From contig NZ_CP016172.1 of NCBI RefSeq assembly GCF_001676725.1, positions 5,394,001-5,458,000 on the forward strand: a DNA stretch of 64,000 nt. The letters are read 5' to 3'. Source of the stretch: Bordetella flabilis. GTDB taxonomy: Bacteria > Pseudomonadota > Gammaproteobacteria > Burkholderiales > Burkholderiaceae_B. The position numbers and the translations under genes are program-made. Below the pieces are notes generated by a model. That model ran no database searches, was not told the origin of the DNA, and saw nothing but the letters and a program-made list of their open reading frames with translations. Of this stretch, positions 1 through 9,150 are shown piece after piece (the stretch's first letter is position 1; every line of letters starts with the position of its first letter).

Positions 1-692
1 TGGCACCGGTGCGCATGCTATTCCACACACGTTTCGTGGTGGCCGCCTTTCTCGGGCTGTCGGCGAAATGGATATCGCCCGCGCGCGACAACAACGAGAC
101 GACCTGGGGCGATGCCTTCAGGCGGCACGGCTCCCAGACGCTGCTGGGATTATGCTGGGCCGCTCTGGTCGCATGGCTGAATCCCGTCTTCCTTTTCTGG
201 ATGACGCCGATATTGGCCGCGCTGCTGCTGATCATTCCGCTGTCGGTGTACTCCAGCCGCGTCGACCTCGGTCGGCGTGCCTACCTGGCCCGGCTGTTCC
301 GCATCCCGGAGGAAACCCAGCCGCCCGCGGAACTGCTGGCGACGCGGCGCTATACGGCGCAGAACCGCAGCGTCCCCCACGTCCCCGCCTTCGAGGATGC
401 GGTCATTGACCCGGCCGTGAACGCGCTGGCCTGCGCTGTCGCGACGGGGCGTCACCGGCCCAATGGGCTGAACGAGGCGCAGCGGCAGGGGCAGGTGGAA
501 CGCGCCATGGAGTATGGCCTGGACGCACTGGGCGAAGCGCAGAAAATCAAGCTGCTGGACGATCCGGTCGTATTGAGCCGAGTCCATGGGGCCATGTGGC
601 GCAGCCGCGAGGACCATGCGGTGTCGCTGCGCGAGCGGACGGTGCGCCCGAGCGCCCAGGAAATCGAGGCCGAAGCACAAGTGGCCTTGTAG
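1..692 (+). CDS. opgH: Glucans biosynthesis glucosyltransferase H, C-terminal fragment (5' end outside window)
   Basis: This is the last 229 residues of the inner-membrane glucosyltransferase that builds the linear beta-1,2 backbone of periplasmic glucans (OpgH/MdoH). The frame is open to the left edge, where codons for A-P-V-R-M are read from base 3, so the gene starts outside the window. Visible are the last hydrophobic segments (around the FVVAAFLGLSAKW stretch, a long segment TLLGLCWAALVAWLNPVF and LAALLLIIPLSV), followed by a soluble tail of about 130 residues, as in the family. The GT2 catalytic domain lies outside the window. It converges with the dehydrogenase at 711. Identification is by recognition of the conserved C-terminal region. 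Confidence 0.9.
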   Translation, partial: APVRMLFHTRFVVAAFLGLSAKWISPARDNNETTWGDAFRRHGSQTLLGLCWAALVAWLNPVFLFWMTPILAALLLIIPLSVYSSRVDLGRRAYLARLFRIPEETQPPAELLATRRYTAQNRSVPHVPAFEDAVIDPAVNALACAVATGRHRPNGLNEAQRQGQVERAMEYGLDALGEAQKIKLLDDPVVLSRVHGAMWRSREDHAVSLRERTVRPSAQEIEAEAQVAL

Positions 693-710
693 CTTCGGCC
701 TCGCGCCGGT

Positions 711-1664
711 TTACAGCGTGCGTATCGGCGTGCCGGCCGCCCAGGCCTGGATGGCCTCGACCGCATTGGCATAGAAAGCCTTGAAGTTGTCGGCGCTGAC
801 GTAACCCAGGTGGGGTGTCAGCACGACATTTTCCAGGCGACGTACCGGATCGTCCGCGGGCAGCGGCTCCACCGGGAAAACATCCAGCCCCGCGCCGCCG
901 ATGCGCTTGTTGCGCAGGGCATCCATCAGGGCGGCTTGGTCGACCAGGCCGGCGCGCGACGTGTTCACCAGAAAGGCCGTGGGTTTCATGGTGGCGATGC
1001 TCGCTGCATCGACCACATTGCGCGTGGATGCCGACAGGATCAGATGCACGCTTATCACATCGGACGTGGCGAACAGGTCCTGCTTGTCGACGTAGCGCGC
1101 CCCGCCCTGCTCGGCGCGCTCGGCCGTCAGGTTGGGACTCCATGCGACGACATCCATGTCGAAGGCGCGACCTACCGCCGCGACGGCACTCCCGAGCTTG
1201 CCCAGCCCCACCACGCCCAGCCGCTTGCCCTTGAGCGGCAAGGGCATGCCCGTCTGCCACTGGCCACGGCGCATATTGGCGTCTTCCACGCACAGGTTCT
1301 TGAACAGTCCGAGGATCAGGGCCCAGCTCAATTCCGCGGTGGCGTTGACGGCGTCGGCCGCCCCGGGCGCGCCACACACCACAATGCCGCGCGCCTTGCA
1401 GGCGGGCAGGTCGATGGCGTTGTTACGCAATCCCGTTGTGACCAGCAGCCGCAGCGCGGGCAGCGCATTGATGAGCTCCGCCGGAAAAGGCGTGCGTTCG
1501 CGCATCATCACGATGACATCGAACGGTTGCAGGGCGGCCACGCGCTGCGGGCCCTCCGGCAAATAGTCGCGAAACACGTGCACGCTCGCCTGCGGGCCCA
1601 GCGTGGCCCAGTCGGCGTAGTCGTTGGCCACGCCGTGATAGTCGTCAAGAATGGCGATCTTCAA
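711..1664 (-). CDS. D-2-hydroxyacid dehydrogenase (NAD-dependent)
   Basis: A 317-residue member of the D-isomer-specific 2-hydroxyacid dehydrogenase family, which interconverts 2-oxoacids and D-2-hydroxyacids with NAD(P)H. The Rossmann motif GLGKLG is at residues 153-158. The catalytic triad of the family is in place: Arg237 in NTSRAGLVDQ, Glu266 in DVFPVEPLP and His285 in LTPHLGY. The start MKIAILDDYHG is typical for the subgroup related to phosphoglycerate dehydrogenase, but there is no ACT domain. The substrate cannot be read from the sequence. It lies 47 bases downstream of dsbC on the same strand and could be the last gene of that run. Confidence 0.88.
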   Translation of the reverse strand: MKIAILDDYHGVANDYADWATLGPQASVHVFRDYLPEGPQRVAALQPFDVIVMMRERTPFPAELINALPALRLLVTTGLRNNAIDLPACKARGIVVCGAPGAADAVNATAELSWALILGLFKNLCVEDANMRRGQWQTGMPLPLKGKRLGVVGLGKLGSAVAAVGRAFDMDVVAWSPNLTAERAEQGGARYVDKQDLFATSDVISVHLILSASTRNVVDAASIATMKPTAFLVNTSRAGLVDQAALMDALRNKRIGGAGLDVFPVEPLPADDPVRRLENVVLTPHLGYVSADNFKAFYANAVEAIQAWAAGTPIRTL

Positions 1665-1711
1665 TACCTTCTCCTGAAGGAATGGATGGGAGTACGAGGC
1701 GGCTTGCCCGG

Positions 1712-2632
1712 TCAGCTGCCCTTCTGCTTGTTCTTGTCCAGGTGCGCGAGCAGTTCATCCAGCGGCATGGCGCCGCTGACCCGTGTCCCGTCGGCGAAGA
1801 ACAGGGTCGGTGTCCCGCGCACCATCAGCCGCTGGCCCAGCGCCAGCACCTGGTCGATGGGCGCGTCGCAATTGGCAGTGGGCGGCAGCTTGCCGCGTAC
1901 CATCCAGTCGTCCCACGCCACGCCGGGCTGCTTCGAGCACCATATATCGCGGGCCTTGACGCGGGAATCGGGCGCCAGGATGGGATAGATGAAGGTATAT
2001 ACCGTCAGGTTGGGTACGTCCTCGAGGGTGTGGCGCAACTGCTTGCAGTAACCGCAGTTCGGGTCTTCGAAGATGGCCACGACCCGCGAACCGTCGCCGG
2101 TCACGCGCTTGACGGCGAGATTCAGGGGCAATTGATCGAAGGCGACCGCGCCGAGCTGTTCCTGCCGCGCGCGCGTGACGTCGCGCCGCGTGGTGGCATC
2201 GATGAGCGGACCTTCCATCACCCAGCCCACCTTGTCGTCGGTGTAGATCAGGTCCATGCCGACCTGCACTTCGAACAACCCGTAAGGCGTGCGCCGCACC
2301 GCGGTGATGGCCAGGTCAGGAAACCGCTGCCTGAACAGGTCGGCGACCTGGTCCGGGCTGGTGCTGCCCGGCCCCTGGCCGGTGGCCGTGCTGGTGACTG
2401 TTTCACCGGGACTGGGTCCGGCCGTGCTGGTCACTTTCTCGCCGGGATTTGGGCCCGCGGTGCTGGTGACCTTGGCTGAAGGGCCGGCGCCCGAGGTGCT
2501 GGTCACGGTCTGGCCCGGCGCCGGCTGGCCGGCAGACTGGCTGGACACGGACTTGTCCGCGGCATGGACCGCGGGCGCCATCGCGGCGCTGAAGACGACA
2601 CCGGCAGCGAAAAGCCATGCGCGGATGTTCAT
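1712..2632 (-). CDS. dsbC: DsbC-type periplasmic thiol:disulfide interchange protein with a repetitive N-terminal linker
   Basis: A 306-residue periplasmic disulfide isomerase of the DsbC/DsbG type. Residues 1-25 form a Sec signal peptide ending AVHAA. The family dimerisation domain is about residues 92-155 (DQVADLFRQRFPDLAI onward). The thioredoxin-like domain carries the active site Cys193-Gly-Tyr-Cys196 and the cis-proline loop GTPT near the C-terminus. Unusually, residues 42-89 between signal peptide and dimerisation domain consist of four imperfect 12-residue repeats (T/K-VTSTAGPxPGE), which standard DsbC lacks; a usual DsbC is about 240 residues. The protein is expected to act on misoxidised periplasmic proteins together with DsbD. 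It is preceded by the ubiquinone-type hydroxylase (85-base gap). Confidence 0.9.
   Translation of the reverse strand: MNIRAWLFAAGVVFSAAMAPAVHAADKSVSSQSAGQPAPGQTVTSTSGAGPSAKVTSTAGPNPGEKVTSTAGPSPGETVTSTATGQGPGSTSPDQVADLFRQRFPDLAITAVRRTPYGLFEVQVGMDLIYTDDKVGWVMEGPLIDATTRRDVTRARQEQLGAVAFDQLPLNLAVKRVTGDGSRVVAIFEDPNCGYCKQLRHTLEDVPNLTVYTFIYPILAPDSRVKARDIWCSKQPGVAWDDWMVRGKLPPTANCDAPIDQVLALGQRLMVRGTPTLFFADGTRVSGAMPLDELLAHLDKNKQKGS
2366..2509 (-). repeat. Four tandem 36-bp units inside dsbC
   Basis: The DNA encodes residues 42-53, 54-65, 66-77 and 78-89 of DsbC as four in-frame 12-residue units: TVTSTSGAGPSA, KVTSTAGPNPGE, KVTSTAGPSPGE and TVTSTATGQGPG. The two middle units differ by one residue. Such near-identical in-frame units can change in number by slippage without breaking the frame. 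Confidence 0.85.
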
Positions 2633-2717
2633 GAACGACTCCTGGATCTTTGCCGGGGCCCCTGGACGCCAGGGGCGCCAAGCGGGTAAGGCTTGGACTG
2701 CGATACTTCCGGACGGT

Positions 2718-3887
2718 TCACCCGCCGGAGGCCTGCTGGATCAATATGCGTTTCAACAAGGGCAAGGCGTCCACGCCGCGCATGCCGGCGTTGCGCAGCC
2801 ACGCCGCCGGCGCCGAACGGCTGGCAAACAGGCGGTGCAGGCCGTCCGTGACCAGTCGCATGGCCAGCACCGGCTCCGCGCGGGCGCGTTGATAGCGACG
2901 CAGCACCGGAAGATCGCCGGCGCCCCGGTAAGGTTCGCGCTGGGCGACGATTGTAGCCAGGGCTTCGGCGTCGCCCAGGCCCAGGTTCAGGCCCTGACCG
3001 GCCAAGGGATGGACCCGGTGGGCGGCATCGCCGGCCAGCGCCACGCCCTGGGCCACCATCTGGGCATGCTCGTGAAACAGCGGAAACCCATGCAGGCCGA
3101 TATTCATGCGCAGCTCGCCCAGGCGGCCGTGTGTCGCCAGGGACAGGAAGGTCTGCACGCGTTCGGCCTGCTCGTCGGCCGGCAGCGCAAGCAGGCTCCT
3201 GGCGAGGTCCGCGGGCGCCGACCAGACCATGGAAACCTGAGGACCGCGCGCGGTATCGGGCAGGGGCAGCAAGGCCAGCACGCCGTCGTCGCGAAACCAT
3301 TGCAGCGCACGGCCATGGTGGGCCAGGCCGGCGTCCAGATGCGTGACCAGTCCCACTGCGTCGTAGGGAACGGACTGCTGGGCCAGGCCCGCTGCGGCGC
3401 GCAGCGGCGACGCAGCGCCGTCGGCGCCAATGGCGAGCTCGGCCCGGAGTTGCGCGCCGTTTTCGGTCAGGATCACGCCACGCTGATAACCGACGCAGCG
3501 GTCCTCTACCCAGGGAATGCCGGACAGGCGCACGGCCTGCGCCAGCACGCGTTCTATTTCGGCGGCCTCGACGATCCATGCCAGGTGCGGCTGAGCCGCC
3601 TGCCAGGCGTCCAGCGTCACGCTGCCGTCCGCGTCGCCGTGGATCTCCATGGCGTCGACCGGGGTGAGCCGGGACGCCGGCAGCGCGTCCCAGATGCCCA
3701 GGGACGCCAGGAAGCGCTGGCTGGCAGGCGACAAGGCATAAACGCGTGGGTGGTAGTGCGCCGCAGGCGCGGGCGGCACCCTGGCGGCAGGCGCCAGCAC
3801 GGTCACGGCCTGGCGCCTGCGCGCCAGTGCCAGCGCCGTCGCCAGCCCCACGATGCCGGCGCCGCAGACGATGATCTGCTGTGTCAT
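2718..3887 (-). CDS. FAD-dependent ubiquinone-biosynthesis-type hydroxylase (UbiH/UbiF/VisC family)
   Basis: A flavoprotein monooxygenase of the UbiH/COQ6 family, about 389 residues, which hydroxylates aromatic ring positions during ubiquinone synthesis. The N-terminal FAD-binding fold begins MTQQIIVCGAGIVGLA with the GxGxxG motif. The second FAD motif, GDAAHRVHPLAGQGLNLGLG, lies in the C-terminal third. The start is set at the ATG at 3887, which overlaps the mltA stop codon as ATGA, so translation is probably coupled to mltA; a longer frame to 3929 is possible but would add 14 residues without domain support. Which ring position it hydroxylates (UbiH, UbiF or UbiI type) cannot be decided from the sequence. 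Confidence 0.88.
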   Translation of the reverse strand: MTQQIIVCGAGIVGLATALALARRRQAVTVLAPAARVPPAPAAHYHPRVYALSPASQRFLASLGIWDALPASRLTPVDAMEIHGDADGSVTLDAWQAAQPHLAWIVEAAEIERVLAQAVRLSGIPWVEDRCVGYQRGVILTENGAQLRAELAIGADGAASPLRAAAGLAQQSVPYDAVGLVTHLDAGLAHHGRALQWFRDDGVLALLPLPDTARGPQVSMVWSAPADLARSLLALPADEQAERVQTFLSLATHGRLGELRMNIGLHGFPLFHEHAQMVAQGVALAGDAAHRVHPLAGQGLNLGLGDAEALATIVAQREPYRGAGDLPVLRRYQRARAEPVLAMRLVTDGLHRLFASRSAPAAWLRNAGMRGVDALPLLKRILIQQASGG

Positions 3888-5203
3888 CGCGCGCTCGGCT
3901 CCCCGGCCTGCTTGGGCCATAGCACCCACATCTGGCCGCGCTGCTTCATGCGGCCGGCCATCTGCCCGGCCGCCTCGCCGAAGCCCCAGTAGACGTCGGC
4001 GCGCGCGGCGCCGCGGATGGCGGCCCCGGTATCCTGCGCGAACATCAGCCGGTCGAACGGACGGTCCGAAGCGGGCCAGGCGGTATCCAGGAAGACCGGC
4101 GTCCCGAGCGGCACGAAGGAGGCGTCGACGGCGATCGAACGGCGCGCCGTCAGGGGCAGCCCATAGGCGCCGCGCGGGCCCGCCTCGACATCGGTCACGG
4201 TTTCCTCCTTGAAGAAGACGACAGCCGGGTTGGCGTTCAGCATTTCGCGCACCCGCTGCGGGTTGCGTTGCGCCCAGGCCCGTATGCCCTGCATGGAGGC
4301 CTGGTCGGCGGTCAGCTCGCCCTTGTCGATCAGCCAGCGCCCGATGGAGACATAGGGCTGGCCATTGTGGTCGGCATACGCCACGCGTATGGTCTTGCCG
4401 GCATCAGGACCCTCCGTCAGGAGCACCCGGCCGGAACCCTGGACCTGCAGGAAGAAGTTTTCGACGGGGTCGTCGACGTAGACCAGCACCGGCGGGCGGC
4501 GCGCCGGGTTCTCCAGTTCGGCCCGTGTGTCGTAGGGGACGACGCGTTTGCCCTCCAGCTTGCCGCGCACACGCTTGCCGGCGAGCTCCGGATAGATGGC
4601 GCCCAGGTCGATGGTAAGCAGGTCGTTCGGCGGCATATACAGCGGCCACTGGTTCAGGCCGCCCTGCTGCCGCGAGCCGCGCACCAGTGGCTCGTAGTAG
4701 CCGGTGACCATATTGGAAGCCGGTTTGCCGTCGGGCGCGAGCAGGCGCCACGGTTGCAGATAGGTCTGCAGGAAGCGCCGCACGCCCTCCGCGTCAGTGG
4801 CCACGGGCCGCCGCGCGGGGTCGATGGCCGCCGCGCACACAGGCTGCCAGGCGCGGGGCGTCGCCCGCGCCGGCAAGGCCAGATTGCCCGAGGTTGGCCG
4901 CATCAGGCCTTTGCAGTTGCGCAGGAATGCCGACCAGACCTGCGCCAGGTCGTCATCGGTCCAGCGCGGGATATCGCTGTAGTTGACCCGCTGGAAGCGG
5001 CCCGCCAGGGGACGGGTGGGCGTGTCAGGCAGGCTGGCCAGCGGCGGGACCACGAGCGGCGCCTCGGCGGCGGCCGTGGCCGGCCCCGCACCGGGCGCGG
5101 CGCCAGCCTGGTCGGGCGGAATTTCCCGTTCGACCGTGGCGCAACCGGCCAACACCACGCCCGACAACACGAGCGGCAACAAGCGGAACAATGGATGCTT
5201 CAT
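3884..5203 (-). CDS. mltA: Membrane-bound lytic murein transglycosylase A
   Basis: Outer-membrane lipoprotein that cleaves peptidoglycan glycan strands with formation of 1,6-anhydro-muramic acid. From the ATG at 5203 the protein starts MKHPLFRLLPLVLSGVVLAGC, a lipoprotein signal with lipobox LAGC, and is 439 residues. The MltA domain and the C-terminal 3D domain are recognisable; the latter contains the conserved aspartate cluster in FAQDTGAAIRGAARADVYWG. A longer start at 5248 would put 15 residues before the signal peptide and is less likely. Its stop overlaps the start of the downstream hydroxylase; apaG is just upstream. Confidence 0.93.
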   Translation of the reverse strand: MKHPLFRLLPLVLSGVVLAGCATVEREIPPDQAGAAPGAGPATAAAEAPLVVPPLASLPDTPTRPLAGRFQRVNYSDIPRWTDDDLAQVWSAFLRNCKGLMRPTSGNLALPARATPRAWQPVCAAAIDPARRPVATDAEGVRRFLQTYLQPWRLLAPDGKPASNMVTGYYEPLVRGSRQQGGLNQWPLYMPPNDLLTIDLGAIYPELAGKRVRGKLEGKRVVPYDTRAELENPARRPPVLVYVDDPVENFFLQVQGSGRVLLTEGPDAGKTIRVAYADHNGQPYVSIGRWLIDKGELTADQASMQGIRAWAQRNPQRVREMLNANPAVVFFKEETVTDVEAGPRGAYGLPLTARRSIAVDASFVPLGTPVFLDTAWPASDRPFDRLMFAQDTGAAIRGAARADVYWGFGEAAGQMAGRMKQRGQMWVLWPKQAGEPSAR

Positions 5204-5259
5204 CGAGGAAAGGAAAAACAGGGACATCGGCACCGCGGGGCGCGGCATGGGACAGGCCG

Positions 5260-5634
5260 TCAGTGCAAGGTACGCGGCATGGCGAGCAGGAATTCCGCGA
5301 TGGGCACTTCGAACGGGATGCCGTTTTCGCCCACGCAGTGATAGCTGCCGCGCATGGTGCCCACCGGGGTGGGTAGGGGACAGCCGCTGGTGTACTCGAA
5401 GGTTTCACCCGGCGCGAGCAGCGGCTGCTGGCCCACCACGCCCAGGCCGCGCACCTCCTGCACACGCTGATTGCCGTCGGTGATGATCCAGTGCCTGCTG
5501 ATCACCTGCGCGGGATGCTCCCCGGTGTTGGTGATGCGCACCGTATAGGCGAAAACGTACTGCTGCTCCGCGGGATCCGACTGCTCGGGCATGTAGCGCG
5601 GTTCGACGGCAACGGTGAGGTCGTAGGGTTTCAC
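5260..5634 (-). CDS. apaG: Co2+/Mg2+ efflux-associated protein ApaG
   Basis: A 124-residue ApaG protein, a single fibronectin-III-like beta sandwich. Length matches the family (about 125). Typical stretches are YVFAYTVRITNTGEHPAQV, the HWIITDGNGxVQEVRGxGVVG region and GTMRGSYHCVGENG. Its biochemical role is not settled in the family; mutants elsewhere affect divalent cation efflux. It is divergent from rpe and probably the first gene of apaG-mltA-ubi-dsbC, an order common in Bordetella-type genomes. Confidence 0.95.
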   Translation of the reverse strand: MKPYDLTVAVEPRYMPEQSDPAEQQYVFAYTVRITNTGEHPAQVISRHWIITDGNQRVQEVRGLGVVGQQPLLAPGETFEYTSGCPLPTPVGTMRGSYHCVGENGIPFEVPIAEFLLAMPRTLH

Positions 5635-5769
5635 TGGCTTTTCGGCCTTTCAAAGTCGGGGTCAACGGCGGCGGACGGACTGCGGGATGCCGCGACGCTG
5701 TCCACGCAATCCGCGCCGGCGGTATATGGGCGTTCCGGCAAACTACAATATTGGCACATTATCCCTTGA

Positions 5770-6486
5770 ATGCCGCCCACCATGTCTCCTTCCCCTTCGG
5801 CCGCACGCATCGCGCCCAGCATCCTTTCCGCCGACTTCGCCCGCCTGGGGGAAGAGGTCCGCAGCGTGGTCGCCGCGGGCGCCGACTGGATCCACTTCGA
5901 CGTCATGGACAACCATTACGTGCCGAACCTGACCATTGGCCCGATGGTATGCGCCGCCATCCGGCCGCACGTCGACGTTCCCATCGATGTGCACCTCATG
6001 GTGGAACCCGTGGACGAACTGGTTCCGCAGTTCGCCAAGGCGGGTGCCAATATCATCTCTTTCCATCCCGAGGCGACCCGGCACATCGACCGCACGCTGG
6101 CGCTGATCCGCGACCACGGCTGCAAGGCCGGCCTGGTGTTCAATCCGGCCACGCCCTTGAACCACATGGACTACGTGATGGACAAGCTGGACGTCGTGCT
6201 TATCATGTCGGTCAATCCGGGATTCGGCGGGCAGAGCTTCCTGCATTCGGCCCTGACCAAGCTGCGCGAAGCCCGCGCGCGCATCGATCGCTGGATGCAG
6301 CTGGGCGGGCAGCATATCGCGCTGGAAGTCGATGGCGGCGTCAAGGTGGACAATATCGCGGAGATACGGGCCGCGGGCGCCGATACCTTCGTGGCCGGTT
6401 CGGCCATCTTCGGCAAGCCCGACTACGCCGCCGTCATCGCCGCCATGCGCGACGAGATCGCGAAGGCCGGCACCCTGGCCGCCTGA
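5770..6486 (+). CDS. rpe: Ribulose-phosphate 3-epimerase
   Basis: Interconverts D-ribulose 5-phosphate and D-xylulose 5-phosphate in the pentose phosphate pathway, in the cytoplasm. 238 residues in a TIM barrel. Family signatures are [27 protein letters not shown] (metal-binding His and Asp), [19 protein letters not shown] and the phosphate loop EVDGGV. The ATG at 5770 is used, with a second ATG at 5782 that would also fit the family. It is followed by gph on the same strand, the usual rpe-gph-trpE order of proteobacteria. Confidence 0.96.
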   Translation: MPPTMSPSPSAARIAPSILSADFARLGEEVRSVVAAGADWIHFDVMDNHYVPNLTIGPMVCAAIRPHVDVPIDVHLMVEPVDELVPQFAKAGANIISFHPEATRHIDRTLALIRDHGCKAGLVFNPATPLNHMDYVMDKLDVVLIMSVNPGFGGQSFLHSALTKLREARARIDRWMQLGGQHIALEVDGGVKVDNIAEIRAAGADTFVAGSAIFGKPDYAAVIAAMRDEIAKAGTLAA

Positions 6487-6559
6487 CACTCCCATCTTGC
6501 GCCCCCTGTCGAATGCGCCGAGCCGCACGGGGGCGGCCCGCTACCCACGGAATCCCGCC

Positions 6560-7276
6560 ATGACCTCTTTCTATGCCGCCCTCCTGGACCTGGATGGCAC
6601 GCTGCTGGACTCGGTCCCGGACCTGGCCACGGCCGCCAATGGCATGCGGGTGGAGCTGGGCATGGACGTGCTCAGGGAGGATGTCATCGCCACCTTCGTC
6701 GGCAAGGGCGTCGACAGGCTGGTTCAGCGCGCGCTGGCGGGATCGCAGGAACATGGCGAACTCGATCCCGATCTCTTCGAGCGCGGACGCGAGTCCTTCT
6801 ACCGCCACTACCACCTGGTGAACGGCGACAAGGCCGTGGTGTTCGACGGTGTCATGGACGGCCTGAAGGCCATGCGCCAAATGGGCTTGAAACTGGCCGT
6901 GGTCACCAACAAGCCAACCGAATTCACCTTGCCGCTGCTGCAGCGCACCGGCCTGGCCGGCTTCTTCCAGGCTGCCGTATGCGGGGACACCTGCGCCCGC
7001 AAGAAGCCGGACCCGCAGCCGGTGCTGCACGCCTGCGCCCTGCTGGGCGTACCGCCCGCGCGCGCGGTGACGATAGGCGATTCGATCAACGATGCGCAGG
7101 CCGGGCGGGACGCCGGCACCCGCGTGCTGGTCGTGCCCTATGGATATAACGAAGGCGTCGATGTACGGACGCTGGAAGTCGATGGTATAGTAGCGACCTT
7201 GGTCGAGGCCGCGCAGTGGATCGCCCGGGATGGCAGCGTCCTTCCCGCCAGCACCGTGCAGGACATGGGCCAATAA
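6560..7276 (+). CDS. gph: Phosphoglycolate phosphatase
   Basis: HAD-superfamily phosphatase of 238 residues that hydrolyses 2-phosphoglycolate. Motif I is LLDLDGTLLDSVPDL (nucleophile Asp and general acid Asp), motif II VVTNKPT, motif III the lysine in ARKKPDPQP, and motif IV GDSINDAQAGRDAG. The start at 6560 gives the usual N-terminus MTSFYAALLDLDG. It sits between rpe and the trp leader region. In E. coli gph also lies in the operon that ends near trpS; here it directly precedes trpE. Confidence 0.95.
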   Translation: MTSFYAALLDLDGTLLDSVPDLATAANGMRVELGMDVLREDVIATFVGKGVDRLVQRALAGSQEHGELDPDLFERGRESFYRHYHLVNGDKAVVFDGVMDGLKAMRQMGLKLAVVTNKPTEFTLPLLQRTGLAGFFQAAVCGDTCARKKPDPQPVLHACALLGVPPARAVTIGDSINDAQAGRDAGTRVLVVPYGYNEGVDVRTLEVDGIVATLVEAAQWIARDGSVLPASTVQDMGQ

Positions 7277-7326
7277 GCAGGCAATCAACAACGTATCGAT
7301 AACGTCAACACCGAATACCTCACATC

Positions 7327-7401
7327 ATGATCGCCCCCATCCTTCCGCAAATGCTCGGCGCCACCTGGCGCTGGTGGCGTTTGTCTTCCGGGTGGCGATA
7401 A
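7327..7401 (+). CDS. trpL: Candidate trp leader peptide (24 codons, four Trp)
   Basis: Short frame reading M-I-A-P-I-L-P-Q-M-L-G-A then TWRWWRLSSGWR and a TAA stop. Four of 24 codons are TGG, at 7366, 7372, 7375 and 7393, a density not expected by chance. It lies 135 bases before trpE and 59 bases before an intrinsic terminator, the arrangement of transcription attenuation where a ribosome stalled at Trp codons prevents terminator formation. The Shine-Dalgarno before 7327 is weak; an in-frame ATG at 7351 would give a 16-residue peptide with the same Trp codons. Confidence 0.8.
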   Translation: MIAPILPQMLGATWRWWRLSSGWR

Positions 7402-7459
7402 TGCACTTCCCGGCGTCCAGCGCATCCGCGACCAGGCGCCAAGAGCAGTAAAAATCCCC

Positions 7460-7492
7460 AAGCCCGGAACCAGACAACTGGCCGGGCTTTTT
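7460..7492 (+). terminator. trp attenuator terminator
   Basis: Stem AAGCCCGG (7460-7467) pairs with CCGGGCTT (7482-7489), and a run of five T follows from 7488 to 7492, inside the mRNA leader of trpE. An alternative pairing is visible: TTCCGGG at 7386-7392, in the end of the leader peptide frame, is complementary to CCCGGAA at 7463-7469 and would destroy the terminator stem, so it is a candidate antiterminator. A further stem can form between 7367-7375 and 7431-7440. Confidence 0.8.
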
Positions 7493-7535
7493 GCTTCATG
7501 CCCGGCTCCGCAATATCCCGAAAAGCGAGACCGAC

Positions 7536-9056
7536 ATGACAGAACTCGAATTCAAGGCACTGGCCAGCCAAGGCTACAACCGCATACCGCTGATCGCGGA
7601 CACCTATGCCGACCTCGACACGCCCCTGGGCATCTACCTGAAGCTGGCCCATTCCGGGCCGGAAAACGGGCGCATGAGCTGCCTGCTGGAGTCCGTTGTC
7701 GGCGGCGAGCGTTTCGGCCGTTATTCCTTCATCGGCCTGCCCGCGCGCACGGTGATCCAGGCGCGCGGCACGGTGACGGAGGTCCTGCACGACGGCAAGG
7801 TGGTGGAAACGCACCACGGCGATCCGCTGGCTTTCATCGAGCAATACCAGGCGCGTTTCAAGGTTGCCTTGCGCCCCGGCATGCCGCGCTTCGCCGGCGG
7901 CCTGGCCGGCTACTTCGGCTACGACACGGTGCGCCACATCGAACCGCGCCTGGGACCGGCGGTCAAGCCCTTTCCCGCCGGCATGGAACAGGGCACGCCG
8001 GACATCATGCTGCTGCACGTGGACGAGCTGGTCATCGTCGATAACCTCGCGGGACGCATCTACCTGATGGTCTATGCGGATCCGGCCCGGCCGGAAGCCT
8101 ATGCCCGCGCGCAGCAACGCCTGCTCGAATTGCGCCAGAAACTGCGCAAGCCCGTCGACATCCCGTACAGCCACGCCAGCATGCAGACCGAGGAGCGGCG
8201 TGATTTCAAAAAAGCGGACTACCTTGCCGCGGTGCTGCGCGCCAAGGAATATATTGCCGCGGGCGACCTCATGCAGGTCCAGGTGGGGCAGGTCATCGCC
8301 AAGCCCTTCCGCGACTCACCGCTGTCGCTGTACCGCGCGCTGCGCTCGCTGAACCCCTCTCCCTACATGTACTTCTGGAATTTCGGCGACTTCCACGTCG
8401 TCGGTTCCTCCCCGGAAATCCTGGTGCGCCAGGAACGCGTGGTCGAAAACGGCGAGGCCAAGTCGCGGATCACCATCCGGCCGCTGGCCGGCACGCGCAA
8501 GCGGGGCGGCACGCCGGAAGAAGATGCCGCGCTCGCCGAGGAACTGCGTGCCGACCCCAAGGAAATCGCCGAACACGTCATGTTGATAGACCTGGCGCGC
8601 AACGATGTGGGCCGGGTGGCGGAGACCGGGTCGGTGAAGGTGACCGACACGATGGCCATCGAACGCTATTCGCACGTCATGCACCTGGTTTCCAATGTCG
8701 CCGGAGACCTGGATCCCAACATGACCAGCATGGACGTGCTGCGCGCCGCCTTCCCCGCGGGCACCCTGACCGGCGCGCCCAAGGTGCGCGCCATGGAAAT
8801 CATCGACGAACTGGAACCCGTGCGCCGCGGCATCTATGGAGGGGCCGCGGGATACCTGAGCTACGGCGGCGAGATGGACGTGGCCATCGCCATCCGCACC
8901 GGCGTAATCAAGGACGGTACGCTGTATGTCCAGGCCGCGGCCGGCATCGTCGCCGACTCCAACCCCGAAGCCGAATGGGCCGAAACCGAAGCCAAGGCGC
9001 GCGCGGTATTGCGCGCCGCGGAACAGGTGCAGAACGGCCTGGACCAGCCCATCTAG
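7536..9056 (+). CDS. trpE: Anthranilate synthase component I
   Basis: Large subunit of anthranilate synthase, converting chorismate plus ammonia (from TrpG) to anthranilate in tryptophan synthesis. The start at 7536 gives [21 protein letters not shown] and 506 residues, normal for the family. The N-terminal domain carries the feedback Trp-binding element in LLESV near residues 45-49. The chorismate-binding domain has the conserved blocks [31 protein letters not shown] and [18 protein letters not shown]. It is regulated by the upstream leader/terminator and is the first gene of trpEGDC. Confidence 0.97.
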   Translation: MTELEFKALASQGYNRIPLIADTYADLDTPLGIYLKLAHSGPENGRMSCLLESVVGGERFGRYSFIGLPARTVIQARGTVTEVLHDGKVVETHHGDPLAFIEQYQARFKVALRPGMPRFAGGLAGYFGYDTVRHIEPRLGPAVKPFPAGMEQGTPDIMLLHVDELVIVDNLAGRIYLMVYADPARPEAYARAQQRLLELRQKLRKPVDIPYSHASMQTEERRDFKKADYLAAVLRAKEYIAAGDLMQVQVGQVIAKPFRDSPLSLYRALRSLNPSPYMYFWNFGDFHVVGSSPEILVRQERVVENGEAKSRITIRPLAGTRKRGGTPEEDAALAEELRADPKEIAEHVMLIDLARNDVGRVAETGSVKVTDTMAIERYSHVMHLVSNVAGDLDPNMTSMDVLRAAFPAGTLTGAPKVRAMEIIDELEPVRRGIYGGAAGYLSYGGEMDVAIAIRTGVIKDGTLYVQAAAGIVADSNPEAEWAETEAKARAVLRAAEQVQNGLDQPI

Positions 9057-9150
9057 GGCAGCCCGCCATCCCATACGCAAGCCCGTCCGCCCGGCCTCAC
9101 CGGCACAGCGCCGCGGACGTCCAACGAGCCAAGCAACGAGGGTAAGAGCC

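Noticed and set aside
2289..3992. Long plus-strand open frame (567 codons) opposite dsbC and the ubi hydroxylase
   Set aside because: High GC leaves long antisense frames open; no family features, while both minus-strand proteins are complete and recognisable.
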